Of a stretch of DNA of 64,000 nt, positions 1 to 9,257 are shown in pieces; within the stretch, counting starts at the first letter, position 1; each line of letters opens with the position of its first letter. Origin of the DNA: Halovivax ruber XH-70. Lineage in GTDB: Archaea > Halobacteriota > Halobacteria > Halobacteriales > Natrialbaceae. Below the pieces are notes generated by a model. The model was not told where the DNA came from, did no database searches, and saw only the letters and a list, made by a program, of their open reading frames with translations. Made by a program: the position numbers and the translations under genes. The stretch covers positions 2,418,001-2,482,000 of the forward strand of contig NC_019964.1 of assembly GCF_000328525.1 (NCBI RefSeq), written 5' to 3'.

Positions 1-95
1 GGTTATACGAACGGACGAACCCGTTTACCGGCCCGGAGGCGTCCGGTGACATCACGCTCATCGAGTACGACTGCGGTGGCGAGTTTATCCAGTGA
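1..95 (+). CDS. 3' end of an unidentified gene (cut by window edge)
   Basis: Codons starting at base 3 stay open to a TGA at 93-95 and show haloarchaeal codon choice; the visible C-terminus ends in DCGGEFIQ. Only about 30 residues are visible, so no family can be named. The other frames over this stretch do not look more gene-like. It runs in the same direction as the Bat-like regulator that follows about 200 bp downstream. Confidence 0.4.
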   Translation, partial: LYERTNPFTGPEASGDITLIEYDCGGEFIQ

Positions 96-294
96 GCCGG
101 CGACCCGGCCAGGGTCCGAACCGACAGCTTCGGACCAGACCCTCGAAGACACTCTGCAAAACCTCCGGTAGGCCGGAAGAGTGAGCTGTGGCCAACGCGT
201 TTGTATCGGAGACGACGAGCGAGCGGGGTACCGAGGGCCCAACCGGCACTCTCGCAGTCGATACTTACAGTGGGTGAGCACGACGACCGAAGGG

Positions 295-987
295 ATGAGT
301 GTCCTCGCCGAGTTTACGGTGCCAGCGGACGACTTCGTGCTGGCGGAGACGCTGGCGGCGGCGCCGGAGATGACCATCGAGATCAAGCGAGTCGCAGCCG
401 GAAAGACGCACGTAACGCCGTACTTCTGGGCCTCTGGCGGCAACTTTCGCGTGTTCGACGACGCGCTTCGCGACGACGAGATGGTGCTCGAAGTGTTGAC
501 GCTCGAAGAACACGACGACACGGACCAGCTGGCTCAGGACGTCGAAGAGCGCTTCTACCGCGTCGTCTGGGAGGCCGACGTGCCGAACCTCATTCAGGGT
601 GTCGCAGCCGTCAAAGCGACGGTGCTAGACGCCGTGACGAGCGAAACCGGTCGCGAGTGGGAGGTGAAGGTGCTGTTTCCCGACGAGTCGGCGCTCTCGA
701 CGTTCAACGAGTACAGTCTCGAACACGATCTCACGTACGAGGCGCGGCGGCTCTACCGACCGGAGAAGCCGGCCGATACGGCCGAGTTCGACGTGACCGA
801 TGCACAGCAGGAAGCGCTGGAGGCTGCCTATCACGGCGGGTACTTCGCTATTCCGCGCGATCAGACGCTGACGGAGCTGGCGGACTCGCTCAATATCTCC
901 CGGAACGCACTCTCGGCGCGGCTCCGTCGGGGCCACCGGAACCTCCTCGAACAAACGATCATCCACGACGGATCGGGGGACACATAA
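295..987 (+). CDS. Bat-like helix-turn-helix transcriptional regulator
   Basis: A 230-residue protein of the bacterio-opsin activator type. The N-terminal two thirds (about 1-160) fits the Bat GAF/HTH-associated sensory-like domain. The C-terminal ~55 residues form the HTH_10 domain, starting at TDAQQEALEAAYHGGYF and containing LADSLNISRNALSARLRRG. In this family the C-terminal HTH binds DNA; no cofactor is evident here. ATG at 295 is preferred because the protein then begins MSVLAEFTVP, as in family members; an in-frame GTG at 274 is an alternative. It is monocistronic, and the regulated genes cannot be inferred. Confidence 0.85.
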   Translation: MSVLAEFTVPADDFVLAETLAAAPEMTIEIKRVAAGKTHVTPYFWASGGNFRVFDDALRDDEMVLEVLTLEEHDDTDQLAQDVEERFYRVVWEADVPNLIQGVAAVKATVLDAVTSETGREWEVKVLFPDESALSTFNEYSLEHDLTYEARRLYRPEKPADTAEFDVTDAQQEALEAAYHGGYFAIPRDQTLTELADSLNISRNALSARLRRGHRNLLEQTIIHDGSGDT

Positions 988-1156
988 AGCGTGTTCGTAC
1001 GACCACACCACGTTTGTCCGGACAGGGCGATAACCGGAAGGCAGCGACTCGGTGGTACGATGGCAAACGAAACATGGCCCACAGCTATTCGCGAGCGACT
1101 GCACAGAGTCGGCGTACAACGATCGAGCACAATAACCGCCCCAGACCGACACCGGA

Positions 1157-1540
1157 GTGGTCTCCGTGAGTGGTGAGCGGTCCGATACGCCGCCTGCAGA
1201 TCGGAGTGTGACGACCGGCACGACGACAGCGACAGTGGCGAGTGCAAGCCGACCGACGAGCCTGCGTGTCGTCGACGCAGTCGCCGACGAGCGAGGGGTC
1301 GAACCGATGGGTCTCGATCCGCTCTACGAGGCGATCGATCCGGACAGCCTCGATTCCCTGTTCCCGCCAGCGCCCGAGCGACCGGAAGCGACCAGCCGCT
1401 CCATCGCGTTCACCTTCGCCGGCTATCAGGTTACCATCGACGGAGCCGGCGCGATCGACGTGACGGAACTCGACGACCGAGAGCGAGTTGCTGACCCGGA
1501 CATCGACAGCGTCGACGAGACGACCCATTCGACCGACTGA
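1157..1540 (+). CDS. HalOD1 output domain protein (copy 1)
   Basis: A small acidic protein of 127 residues. After a low-complexity, Thr/Ala/Ser-rich N-terminus, residues about 35-110 match the HalOD1 pattern: VVDAVADERGVEP, then LDPLYEAIDPDSLDSLF, then a beta-rich FTFAGYQVTIDG segment. HalOD1 occurs alone or as an output module of haloarchaeal two-component proteins, and its biochemical role is unknown. Here it stands alone. The start is either GTG at 1157 or GTG at 1166. Two more single-domain HalOD1 genes lie at 6297 and 13939. Confidence 0.75.
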   Translation: MVSVSGERSDTPPADRSVTTGTTTATVASASRPTSLRVVDAVADERGVEPMGLDPLYEAIDPDSLDSLFPPAPERPEATSRSIAFTFAGYQVTIDGAGAIDVTELDDRERVADPDIDSVDETTHSTD

Positions 1541-1980
1541 CCGCAGTCGAGCGGAGCGCCTGGAAGCCGGATGGATGGGCAGTGAAACGGTCGACAGAAT
1601 TGTGCACGTGCGGGATTCCGTGATCGTGTTACGCCCTCGATACAGGTCGTACGACGTCGTTTCTCGCAAAGGGGGTCGATCCCGGCGACCGGAATACAGC
1701 ACTGTCCGGGCGACGTGGGAGGGGACGATGCACTGGCCGTACGAGAACACGATGGCACCCGCATCGCGTGTGATCGAGCGATTACGGGCGACGTACTGGC
1801 ACTGGCCGCTGACGCTCGACGGACGCGATCGCCACATTCGGCAGTCTGTCATCCAGAAGGGACGTATTCGGCAGAGAGACGTACCGTGGAGGGAGATTGG
1901 GAGCTGTGTCGCCAGCGAGAGCAAGGTAGGTGTGGGGAAACAATGGGCCGGTCCGTGCTCGGTCGAAGCTAGCTTCGGAG
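1541..1980. other. Intergenic stretch without a convincing gene
   Basis: About 440 bp between the HalOD1 gene and the ABC transporter operon. Open frames exist (for example + strand 1715-1972), but their translations are rich in Arg and Cys, lack haloarchaeal acidity and match no family I recognise. It probably carries the promoter of the transporter operon. Confidence 0.5.
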
Positions 1981-2796
1981 GTGAGTTCGATCAACCGTAC
2001 ACCTACACAGTCGACGACGGCGGGGCCACACGAGCCGGGCGATCCACCGGCCGTACAGCTGGACGGGGTGACACACGAGTACACGGCTGGCAGCCGGTTG
2101 CGATCGACCGGGCGCGAGCCGGTTCGTGCGCTCGCCGACGTCTCGCTGTCGATCGCGTCCGGGGAAGTCGTCGGTATTCGGGGACCGAGCGGGAGCGGGA
2201 AGTCGACCGTCCTCCACGCGATCGCGGGGCTGCTCGTCCCGACGGACGGGTCCGTTGCGCTCTTCGGGACCGACCTCACCGACTGTTCCGGTCGAAAGCG
2301 ACTGCGACTCCGCCGACAACACGTCGGAATCGTCTTCCAGCACTTCCACCTCCTGCCGTCGCTCAGTGCTCGCGCGAACGTCGCCTTGCCGCTCGTGCAA
2401 CTCGGCCAGTCGAAGGCGACGCGTCGGAGACGGGCGACTGCGTTGCTAGAGCGCGTCGGCCTGGGAGATCGGCTCACGCACCGGCCGGGGGAGTTGAGCG
2501 GCGGCGAACGCCAGCGTGTCGCGATCGCCAGATCGCTCTCGACCGATCCCGACGTGATCGTCGCCGACGAACCGACGGGTGAACTCGACACGGCGACCAG
2601 CGAATCCGTTCTCGACGTCCTGACGAGCGTCGCCGACGATCGCGCCGTCGTGATGGCGTCGCACGACCCGACGACGCTCGCGTGGACGGATCGGACGATC
2701 ACCCTCTGTGATGGGTCGATCGTCGACGAGACGGACCAGGACGAGCCACGTCGGGCGCGACCGGCGATCGGCGCAAGCGGTGGAGACGATCCGTGA
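1981..2796 (+). CDS. ABC transporter ATP-binding protein (LolD/MacB type)
   Basis: A 271-residue cytoplasmic ATPase that powers the two FtsX-type permeases encoded next. It has a Walker A GPSGSGKS, a Q-loop in VFQHFHLLPSLSA, the ABC signature LSGGERQRVAIARSL and a Walker B ending VIVADEPTGELD; the ADEPTGELD form and the FHLLPSL motif are typical of the LolD/MacB/FtsE subfamily. The start is uncertain: GTG at 1981 or GTG at 1930 (17 codons longer). The stop TGA (2794-2796) overlaps the GTG of the next gene (2793-2795), so the three genes form one translationally coupled operon. In archaea such systems are thought to export lipids, lipoproteins or peptides; the substrate is unknown. Confidence 0.9.
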   Translation: MSSINRTPTQSTTAGPHEPGDPPAVQLDGVTHEYTAGSRLRSTGREPVRALADVSLSIASGEVVGIRGPSGSGKSTVLHAIAGLLVPTDGSVALFGTDLTDCSGRKRLRLRRQHVGIVFQHFHLLPSLSARANVALPLVQLGQSKATRRRRATALLERVGLGDRLTHRPGELSGGERQRVAIARSLSTDPDVIVADEPTGELDTATSESVLDVLTSVADDRAVVMASHDPTTLAWTDRTITLCDGSIVDETDQDEPRRARPAIGASGGDDP

Positions 2797-4142
2797 CGGA
2801 CGACGAGCCCGGACCCAACGACAGAACGCGACCGCGAACCCACGGCGACCCAGACGGGCGCCGACGGAGTCGAACGAGCGGGCTCATCCGAATCGCACTC
2901 GCTCGCTTTCGCGGACAACTCACCGGTGTCCAGTCCGGAAAGTCGACAGCGATCGTCGTCGCCGTCGCACTCACGCTCGCGCTGCTGGTCGTCGTCACCG
3001 GACTGGCCCTGGCGCTCGTCGACGGCGGCGGCACGTCACAGACCGACGCCGACGTCAGTATCGAACCGGCGGACGGCGGATCGCTCTCGTCCGTAAACGG
3101 CATCGAATCACCACGGCTCGCGAACGCGACTGCACATACGGCGGAACTCCGGGCCGCAGACGGCGTTGATCGAGCGACACCGGTCCTCGTCGAACCGGTG
3201 GCCGTTCGGTCGGAGACGGCGTCGACAGCCGATCCATCCGCGTACACACGGCTTCTGGCCATCGGCGTCGATCCGGCGGTCGACGCTGGAAGCGTGGCTG
3301 GACTCCCACTCGACGCGCTCGGCGACGGCGACGACGGAGCGGATGATGCAGACGGTCGGAGAAGCGAATCCGGGGCGGAGAACGAATCGGCGGCTGGGAC
3401 CCTCGGCGCGCGGTCGGCCGGGCTCGTCCTCTCCGAGACGGCCGCTAATCGGCTCGACGTGACCGTCGGAGAGGCGGTGGTCGTCACCAGTGGAACCGAA
3501 ACGTACCAGCTCCCGGTGACTGCAGTCGAGCCGACGACTGGCGACGACGAAGCGCCCGTCGCGCTGGTCGATCGGGACGCCCTCATGACCTTCGCTGGCA
3601 GCGCCGACGCCTCGTTAGCCGACCGGATCCTCCTCTGGGGCGACGAGGGCGCCGCCGAACGCGCAGCGGCTGACGCGTACCCGGCAGCCGCCGTGGAGCC
3701 GACCGACTCGATCCATCCCGCCGCGCTGTTCGAGAACGACCTCGCGCTCGCGACGAGCCTCGTCGCGACGATCGTCGCCCTGGTCGTCTGTGCGCTGTTT
3801 ATCGCGACGACCGCCGGGATGGCCGTCGCCGAAGACCGCCCGCAACTCGCGATCCTCTCGGCGATCGGTTTCTCGGGAGCGAGCCGGCTCGCCATCGTGA
3901 CGACGGCGATTCTCACCACGGTCATCGGCGGCTCGGTGCTCGGAGTGGTCCTCGGGATCGGTGTCGGATACGGCGTGAACGCCCTGGCTGGCGTGCTGTT
4001 CGCCACTGGATCGGTGGTGGTCTTTCACCCGCTGGTCGTTCCCTACACCGTGGTCGTCGCGGTCGTCGCCGGCCTGCTCGCACTGCCGTACCCGCTCAGT
4101 ATCGCGGCCAGAACCGACGTGCTCGCGGCGGTGGACGGATGA
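2793..4142 (+). CDS. FtsX-like ABC transporter permease (first)
   Basis: A 449-residue membrane protein with the FtsX/MacB layout: one N-terminal membrane helix (about residues 48-72, VAVALTLALLVVVTGLALAL), a long extracytoplasmic domain of about 230 residues, and three C-terminal helices (about 320-440) carrying the conserved permease core around AEDRPQLAILSAIGFS. The GTG start overlaps the stop of the ATPase gene, and its TGA overlaps the ATG of the second permease (ATGA at 4139). A hydrophilic Arg/Asp-rich tail of about 30 residues precedes the first helix. It probably forms a heterodimer with the next protein. Confidence 0.88.
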   Translation: MTDDEPGPNDRTRPRTHGDPDGRRRSRTSGLIRIALARFRGQLTGVQSGKSTAIVVAVALTLALLVVVTGLALALVDGGGTSQTDADVSIEPADGGSLSSVNGIESPRLANATAHTAELRAADGVDRATPVLVEPVAVRSETASTADPSAYTRLLAIGVDPAVDAGSVAGLPLDALGDGDDGADDADGRRSESGAENESAAGTLGARSAGLVLSETAANRLDVTVGEAVVVTSGTETYQLPVTAVEPTTGDDEAPVALVDRDALMTFAGSADASLADRILLWGDEGAAERAAADAYPAAAVEPTDSIHPAALFENDLALATSLVATIVALVVCALFIATTAGMAVAEDRPQLAILSAIGFSGASRLAIVTTAILTTVIGGSVLGVVLGIGVGYGVNALAGVLFATGSVVVFHPLVVPYTVVVAVVAGLLALPYPLSIAARTDVLAAVDG

Positions 4143-5356
4143 TCGGGTGGCTCGTCCGGGCGAGTGCGACCGTGGGACTGGCGAAGGCACAGCTGCAGCG
4201 TTCACCGGGGCGAACCGCGCTCGCGGTCGGCGCCGTCACGCTGGCCGTGCTCTCGGTGACCCTGTTCGCGAGTCTCGGTGTCGGCGTCGTCTCCGTCGGC
4301 CAGGATCGCGTCGAGGACGCCCAGCGCGACGTCTGGATCACGAGCGACGGGGCGGAGGCAGGCGTCGAAAACGGTATCGTCGGCGCTCACGCCATCAGTG
4401 CGGAGCTGAACCAGCGCGAGGACGTCACGAGGGCGGCGCCCATCGGGTTGCACACGACGTACGTCGGGACCGAGCGAGACGCCCTCGAGCCGATCACGGC
4501 CGTCGGCGTCTACGAAACGCACGGCGGCTTCGACTTCGAGTCGGGCTCCGGCTTCGAGGGCGGCGACGAAATCGCCTCCCCGTCCGCCGACCCGGGAGCG
4601 ACCGACATCGTCCTCGACCCGACTGTCGCGGACGACATCGGCGTCTCGGTTGGCGACACGGTCTACGTGAGCGTCGACGCGAACGGAGACTCGGCGAGAG
4701 CGTTCACCGTCGTCGGCACCGCCGACCTGTACTCGCAGTATCTGGGTTCACCGACCGTCACGATGCGCCTGGCAGAGTTGCAGGCACTCGCAGGAAGCCG
4801 AGGTTCCGACCGGGCGACGTTCGTGACCGTCGACGTCACGGACGGAACGGACCGGGCGGCACTCAGGGACGAACTCGCCGCGACGTACCCCCAGTACGAC
4901 GTGCGAACGAGTGACGACCAGTTCGTGGCGATGGTCAGGGATCGCGCGCTCGTCGTCACGAGCGGCGTCGCCCTGGTCGGCCTGGCCGTCGTCGGCGGGA
5001 TCGTCCTCACGGCGAACCTCTTCGTCCTCGTCGCCTACCAGCAGCGCCGGGAACTCGCCGCGCTCCGAGCGATCGGGCTGTCACGAACGGTGCTGTCCGG
5101 CCTCGTCGGCATGCAGGGGCTCGTCATCGGCGCCGCAGGGGGCGGGCTCGCACTGGTCCTCACCGGGCCGATCGCCGGCCGGTTGAACGAGCTGGTTGCA
5201 CAGGTCGTCGGATTCGAGTCGCTCTTGCAGACCACGCCTGCCGTCTACGGCCTCGGCGCAGTCGTCGCCGTGACGATCGGCGCCGTCGCGGCCTTCGTCG
5301 GCGGCTGGTCGGCCAGTCGCTACGCGACCGTCGAACAGCTAGACGGCTACGCGTAG
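4139..5356 (+). CDS. FtsX-like ABC transporter permease (second)
   Basis: 405 residues with the same one-plus-three helix layout: a helix near residues 28-52, an extracytoplasmic domain to about 275, then three helices. The cytoplasmic coupling segment YQQRRELAALRAIGLS resembles AEDRPQLAILSAIGFS of its partner. The start ATG overlaps the upstream stop by 4 bp, and the gene ends the operon. It is best read as the second half of a heterodimeric MacB/LolCE-like exporter; the substrate is unknown. Confidence 0.88.
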   Translation: MIGWLVRASATVGLAKAQLQRSPGRTALAVGAVTLAVLSVTLFASLGVGVVSVGQDRVEDAQRDVWITSDGAEAGVENGIVGAHAISAELNQREDVTRAAPIGLHTTYVGTERDALEPITAVGVYETHGGFDFESGSGFEGGDEIASPSADPGATDIVLDPTVADDIGVSVGDTVYVSVDANGDSARAFTVVGTADLYSQYLGSPTVTMRLAELQALAGSRGSDRATFVTVDVTDGTDRAALRDELAATYPQYDVRTSDDQFVAMVRDRALVVTSGVALVGLAVVGGIVLTANLFVLVAYQQRRELAALRAIGLSRTVLSGLVGMQGLVIGAAGGGLALVLTGPIAGRLNELVAQVVGFESLLQTTPAVYGLGAVVAVTIGAVAAFVGGWSASRYATVEQLDGYA

Positions 5357-5403
5357 CGAGGGCGACTCGGTCAGTCCGTGACTCGATCACCCCGACCGTC
5401 CGG

Positions 5404-5409
5404 TATTTA
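5404..5409 (+). promoter_or_regulatory. TATA-like box of the alaX gene
   Basis: TATTTA lies about 28 nt upstream of the ATG at 5435, the spacing expected for an archaeal box A with a leaderless transcript. This supports the 5435 start over the in-frame GTG at 5378. Confidence 0.5.
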
Positions 5410-5434
5410 CTCCTGGCGCGGCTACCGGGCCAGT

Positions 5435-6160
5435 ATGACCGACCTCCAATATCTGCCGGCGGCGGACGACGTCACCGAGTTCACCGCGACCGTCACCGAC
5501 GCGACCGACGACTACCTCGTCCTCGACGGCACCTACTTCTATCCCGAGGGCGGCGGTCAGCCGGCCGATCACGGCCGCCTCGAGTGGGATGGAGGTGCAG
5601 CGACCGTGACGAACGTCCGGAAGGACCACGGCGACGTCAGACACGAAGTCGAGACGATCGAGGGCGCCGTCCCCGAACCGGGAACCGACGTCACCGGTGA
5701 GATCGACGCAGAACGCCGGGACCGATTACGTCGGATGCACACCGCCCAACACGTCGTCTCTCGCGTCGTCCTCGACGAATACGGTGCATCGACGGCCGGC
5801 AACCAGATTCACCCCGATCGCTCCCGCATCGACTTCGAACCGGCCGACTTCGACGAGGACGACGTGGAAATGATTCAGGAACGCTCGAACGCGGCGATCG
5901 AACGAGACCTCTCGGTCACCAAGGAAAACCGAGCGCGAGCGGACGTCGAGCGCGAGGTCGACGAGGGCCGGTCGCTGCTGGAGTTGATCCCCGATCACGT
6001 CGATCCGCTCCGCGTCGTCGCCATCGAGGACTGGGACATGTGTCCCTGCGGCGGCACCCACGTCGACCGACTCGGGGAGATCGGGCGGATCGAACTCACG
6101 GATCGTACCCCGAAGGGGGCCGACGTCGAACGGATCGAATTCGAACTCCACGAACCGTAG
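5435..6160 (+). CDS. alaX: Alanyl-tRNA editing protein AlaX
   Basis: A 241-residue free-standing editing domain that hydrolyses mischarged Ser- or Gly-tRNA(Ala), related to the editing domain of AlaRS. Diagnostic features are FYPEGGGQPADHG near the N-terminus, the zinc-binding HTAQH motif (His102, His106), and CGGTHV (Cys195 and His199). Length and motif order fit AlaX-M type enzymes with an N-terminal glycine-rich motif. The start at 5435 is supported by the upstream TATA-like box. It is separate from the exporter operon (about 80 bp gap). Confidence 0.93.
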   Translation: MTDLQYLPAADDVTEFTATVTDATDDYLVLDGTYFYPEGGGQPADHGRLEWDGGAATVTNVRKDHGDVRHEVETIEGAVPEPGTDVTGEIDAERRDRLRRMHTAQHVVSRVVLDEYGASTAGNQIHPDRSRIDFEPADFDEDDVEMIQERSNAAIERDLSVTKENRARADVEREVDEGRSLLELIPDHVDPLRVVAIEDWDMCPCGGTHVDRLGEIGRIELTDRTPKGADVERIEFELHEP

Positions 6161-6296
6161 ACTGCACGCGGAGGTAACCGACAGGCGGAATCGATCGACG
6201 AACGGAGCTTGTCAGCAGAGCGGCTGCACTGGCGGACCAGAACTGGCGTCCGGAGCCACGGTCCAGCGAGGACAACGCTCGGAGAAGCTCCGTGCG

Positions 6297-6551
6297 TTAC
6301 TCCTCGACGGTGATGGTCCCGTCGACGTCGACGTCGATCCGGTAGCCGAGGTAGCGAAACGAGAGCGAGAGCGACGAGTCGTGATCGGACTCCCAGAGGC
6401 GATCGAGCGCCTCCGGATCGAGTGCCGAGTATAGTGGCGGGTCGAGCGCTTCGGGTTCGACGTCCTCACGCTCGGCGACGGCGTACACGACGCGATGGCT
6501 GAGCCCATCGTCCATCGACGGAGTGGCGTCAGCCTGGTGGGAACTGTCCAT
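6297..6551 (-). CDS. HalOD1 output domain protein (copy 2)
   Basis: An 84-residue protein that is almost entirely the HalOD1 domain: VVYAVAEREDVEPEALDPP, LYSALDPEALDRLW, then FRYLGYRIDVDVDGTITV. It shares the LDPPLY...DPEALD core with copy 3 at 13939. A TATA-like box (reverse complement of 6573-6580) sits about 26 nt upstream of the ATG, implying a leaderless transcript. Its upstream region also contains the long GA tract at 6752-6799. Confidence 0.8.
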   Translation of the reverse strand: MDSSHQADATPSMDDGLSHRVVYAVAEREDVEPEALDPPLYSALDPEALDRLWESDHDSSLSLSFRYLGYRIDVDVDGTITVEE

Positions 6552-6572
6552 ATCCCGTGGAAGCTACTATAG

Positions 6573-6580
6573 CGTAAAAA
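6573..6580 (-). promoter_or_regulatory. TATA-like box of HalOD1 copy 2
   Basis: On the minus strand the sequence reads TTTTTACG, centred about 26 nt upstream of the ATG at 6551. Confidence 0.45.
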
Positions 6581-6747
6581 GAATACCGGGGAAATACGAC
6601 CATTATTCGACGCGAACACGCCGCCAGCGGTTTCAAGTGCGGACAGAAAATTCACCGAACGTCGCCAAAAGAGGGGTTTTGGTTCGAAATAGCGGAGTTC
6701 GGCAGATATGTCACGTATTCGTCTCGTCTGCGGCGTTTCAAAGACAC

Positions 6748-6800
<53 letters not shown>

Positions 6801-6845
6801 GCGATAGAATCGACAGAAATCCTCACCGGAGAACAACGTCGTCCG

Positions 6846-8330
6846 TCAGTACGACTTCGCGAAGTACGCGATCTCGTCGGCGGGTTCGTCACAGACGCCG
6901 CACGTCGCATCCGCGTCGGGGCGGACGGGTTCGCCCGCGGAGTCGCCGCCCTGCTCGTCGACGGGTTGCATGACGATCTCCGCGGCGATTTCGTCTTTGA
7001 TAACCGTCTCGCAGGCCTCGTCGCCGCACCACGGCGTCTTCACGTAGCCACCATGTCGGCCGATCGTGCCGAGGATCTCCTCGGGGGAGTGGGCTTCCCG
7101 GACGTTCTCGTCGAGATTCGTCGCAGCCGCGTCGTAGAGCTTCTCGAAGATCTCGTCGAGGTGGGCGTCGACCGCGTCGACGATACCGTCGCGATCGGCG
7201 ACGGTCTGTTCACTGTCGGGACGGTGGACGAGCGTAACCTCCTCGTCGTCGACCTCGTTCGGCCCGATCTCGAGGCGGAGCGGGACGCCGTTGAGTTCGT
7301 GTTCGTTGAACTTGAAGCCGGGATTTCGCTCGTCGCGGTCGTCGAGTTCGACGCTGAAGCCGGCGGCCTCCAGGTCTGCGGCGATGCCCTCGGAGTAGTC
7401 GAGGACGGCGTCCTTCGTGTCGGCCTGCCAGATGGGGACGATGACGACCTGCGTAGGGGCGATCGTGGGCGGGAGAACCAGCCCCTGATCGTCGGAGTGG
7501 GTCATGATCATCGCGCCCAGTGCGCGCCAGGACAGTCCCCACGAGGTGGTGAACGCGGTCTGTTCGTCCTCGTCTTCGTCGGCGAAGGTGATGTCGAACG
7601 CCTCGGCGAAACTCTGGCCGAGGTGGTGACTGGTCGCGCTCTGGACGGACTTGCCGTCGGGCATCAGCGCCTCGACGCAGGTTGTCGTCTCCGCACCGGG
7701 GAACTTGTCGTGGTCCGGCTTCTTCCCCCTGAGAACGGGGACCGCGAGGACCTCCTCTAGCACGCGCGCGTACTGGTCGAGTCGGGTCCAGACTTCCTCC
7801 CAAGCCTCGCCGTCGGTCGCGTGGGCGGTGTGGCCCTCCTGCCAGAGGAACTCCTTGGTGCGGAAGAAGGGCTTGGTCTCCGTGGCCTCCCAGCGGACGA
7901 CCGAGCACCACTGATTGAGTCGCATCGGCAGGTCTCGGTGGCTGCGAATCCAGTCGGCCATGAACGGTGCGATGATCGACTCGCTGGTCGGGCGCACCGC
8001 GAGGCGTTCTTCGAGTTCGTCGTGACCGCCCTGCGTGACCCAGGCGACCTCGGGGTCGAACCCTTCGACGATGTCCTTCTCGCGTTCGAGGAAACTCTCC
8101 GGGATGAACATCGGGAAGTAGGCGTTGTCGACGCCGGTCTCCTTGAACCAGCCGTCGAGTGCGTCCTGAATCCCCTCCCAGAGGGCGTACCCCCGGGGCT
8201 TGGTGACGATAAAGCCGCCCATCGGCGCGTAGTCGGCCAGATCCGCCTTCTGGACGACTTCCGCGTACCACTCGCCGGGCTTGTGTGACTTGGACTCGGT
8301 GATCCCGAGATCCTGCGCGTCCTCGCTCAT
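6846..8330 (-). CDS. proS: Prolyl-tRNA synthetase (archaeal/eukaryotic type)
   Basis: A 494-residue class II aminoacyl-tRNA synthetase that charges tRNA(Pro). The family is clear from the N-terminal YAEVVQKADLADYAPMGGF, motif 2 around RWEATETKPFFRTKEFLWQEG, motif 3 around TSWGLSWRALGAMI, the HSDDQGLVLPP loop and the anticodon-binding domain QVVIVPIW. The C-terminal zinc-type extension ends with paired cysteines (CGDEACE, CGVCDEP) and the terminal YFAKSY, the tyrosine ending typical of archaeal ProS. ATG at 8330 is chosen; a TATA-like CTTAAA (8355-8360, read as TTTAAG) lies 27 nt upstream. The 27 extra codons upstream are unlike the family. Confidence 0.97.
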   Translation of the reverse strand: MSEDAQDLGITESKSHKPGEWYAEVVQKADLADYAPMGGFIVTKPRGYALWEGIQDALDGWFKETGVDNAYFPMFIPESFLEREKDIVEGFDPEVAWVTQGGHDELEERLAVRPTSESIIAPFMADWIRSHRDLPMRLNQWCSVVRWEATETKPFFRTKEFLWQEGHTAHATDGEAWEEVWTRLDQYARVLEEVLAVPVLRGKKPDHDKFPGAETTTCVEALMPDGKSVQSATSHHLGQSFAEAFDITFADEDEDEQTAFTTSWGLSWRALGAMIMTHSDDQGLVLPPTIAPTQVVIVPIWQADTKDAVLDYSEGIAADLEAAGFSVELDDRDERNPGFKFNEHELNGVPLRLEIGPNEVDDEEVTLVHRPDSEQTVADRDGIVDAVDAHLDEIFEKLYDAAATNLDENVREAHSPEEILGTIGRHGGYVKTPWCGDEACETVIKDEIAAEIVMQPVDEQGGDSAGEPVRPDADATCGVCDEPADEIAYFAKSY

Positions 8331-8443
8331 ACACGCAACGTCAGGTAGCGCGGTCTTAAACGATGCGAAGGCCGGTCGGGTGGGAGAAGTGCGCTTCCAT
8401 TGCGGCGGCAACTACAAGTATCATCTTCGGGGAATAGTAGCGT

Positions 8444-8551
8444 ATGAAGGGATTCGGCGCGTGGGACGGGTCCGATCTCCGAGAAACGGTTGCGACACAT
8501 CGTGAAGAATTCGACGCCGACTTAAAGAGACGTTTTGGTGAACGGGCTTGA
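8444..8551 (+). CDS. Possible 35-residue protein, unknown function
   Basis: An ATG-to-TGA frame encoding an acidic, Arg-rich peptide beginning MKGFGAWDGSDL and ending RRFGERA. It lies in the divergent gap upstream of proS. The composition (Asp/Glu with Arg) is haloarchaeal-like, and a heptad-like DLRETVATHREEFDADLKRR stretch could form one amphipathic helix. No family is recognised; only a weak upstream box is visible. It may equally be a remnant or chance. Confidence 0.33.
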   Translation: MKGFGAWDGSDLRETVATHREEFDADLKRRFGERA

Positions 8552-8625
8552 CACGACCGTGCTGATCGGCCGTCTTGACGTCGCGATGAGTGAACCAACG
8601 TCAGACACCCAGGCGACGAGAGGCT

Positions 8626-9048
8626 TCATCGACCGTCACCCGGTTCTTCTAGTGCCCTCCGTACGTGTTCGTACGTGAGAGACGCATTGGTTTCCTCGTG
8701 GCCAGATTCCGGCCACAGGTCCAGACAGTCGTCCGCTCGTCGCGGTGCGACGTGAAGGTGAAAGTGCGAGACAGACTGCTGGGCTGCCTCACCGCTGGCG
8801 TGAAGCAGGTTCACCCCATCGAACTCCGCTGCCCGCAGTCGGCAGGCGATCGTCTTCGTATGAGCCACGACTGCGTCGAGTGCCGGCCTCGGGATGTCGA
8901 AAAGACTCTCGTAGTGTGCTTTCGGTACAACGAGCAGGTGTCCCTCAGAAACGGGATCGAGTGGAGCGAACGCCAGGGTTTCCTCCGTCTCGTCGACGAT
9001 CGTGGCCGGTTCGTCACCCGCGACAATCGCACAGAACGGACAGGACAT
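8626..9048 (-). CDS. HIT family nucleotide-binding hydrolase
   Basis: A 140-residue Hint-branch HIT protein (nucleotide phosphoramidase or hydrolase). The catalytic histidine triad HFHLHVAPR (His95, His97, His99) is intact, and MSCPFC at the N-terminus supplies the usual zinc-binding cysteines. ATG at 9048 is chosen because HIT proteins of this type begin just before CPFC; in-frame ATGs at 9075 and 9093 would add residues not found in the family. It is monocistronic, divergent from the oxidoreductase gene. Confidence 0.92.
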   Translation of the reverse strand: MSCPFCAIVAGDEPATIVDETEETLAFAPLDPVSEGHLLVVPKAHYESLFDIPRPALDAVVAHTKTIACRLRAAEFDGVNLLHASGEAAQQSVSHFHLHVAPRRADDCLDLWPESGHEETNASLTYEHVRRALEEPGDGR

Positions 9049-9226
9049 GCCCGAACGTGTGGATGGGACGGACATAATAACGTTGTCCGCCAAGAGGGGC
9101 AGGCATCACGCCCCTGGAATCGCTTCGAGTACACCGATTCGGCGGACGAACCGGCGCCGCGCAGGCGCGAGATCCTGCATACGGTTGAAGCCTGAACGCG
9201 ACGACCGTTTTCGTCGGTTGTCAGTC

Positions 9227-9235
9227 GTTTATGAG
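9227..9235 (+). promoter_or_regulatory. TATA-like box of the quinone oxidoreductase gene
   Basis: GTTTATGAG is centred 27 nt before the ATG at 9258. The ATG inside this box (9231) would be a less likely start. Confidence 0.45.
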
Positions 9236-9257
9236 TCCGGCCCTCGAACGTCCGGAC

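Noticed and set aside
1715-1972. Open frame of 85 codons upstream of the exporter ATPase
   Set aside because: The translation is Arg- and Cys-rich, not acidic, and matches no family; it overlaps the likely start region of the real gene.
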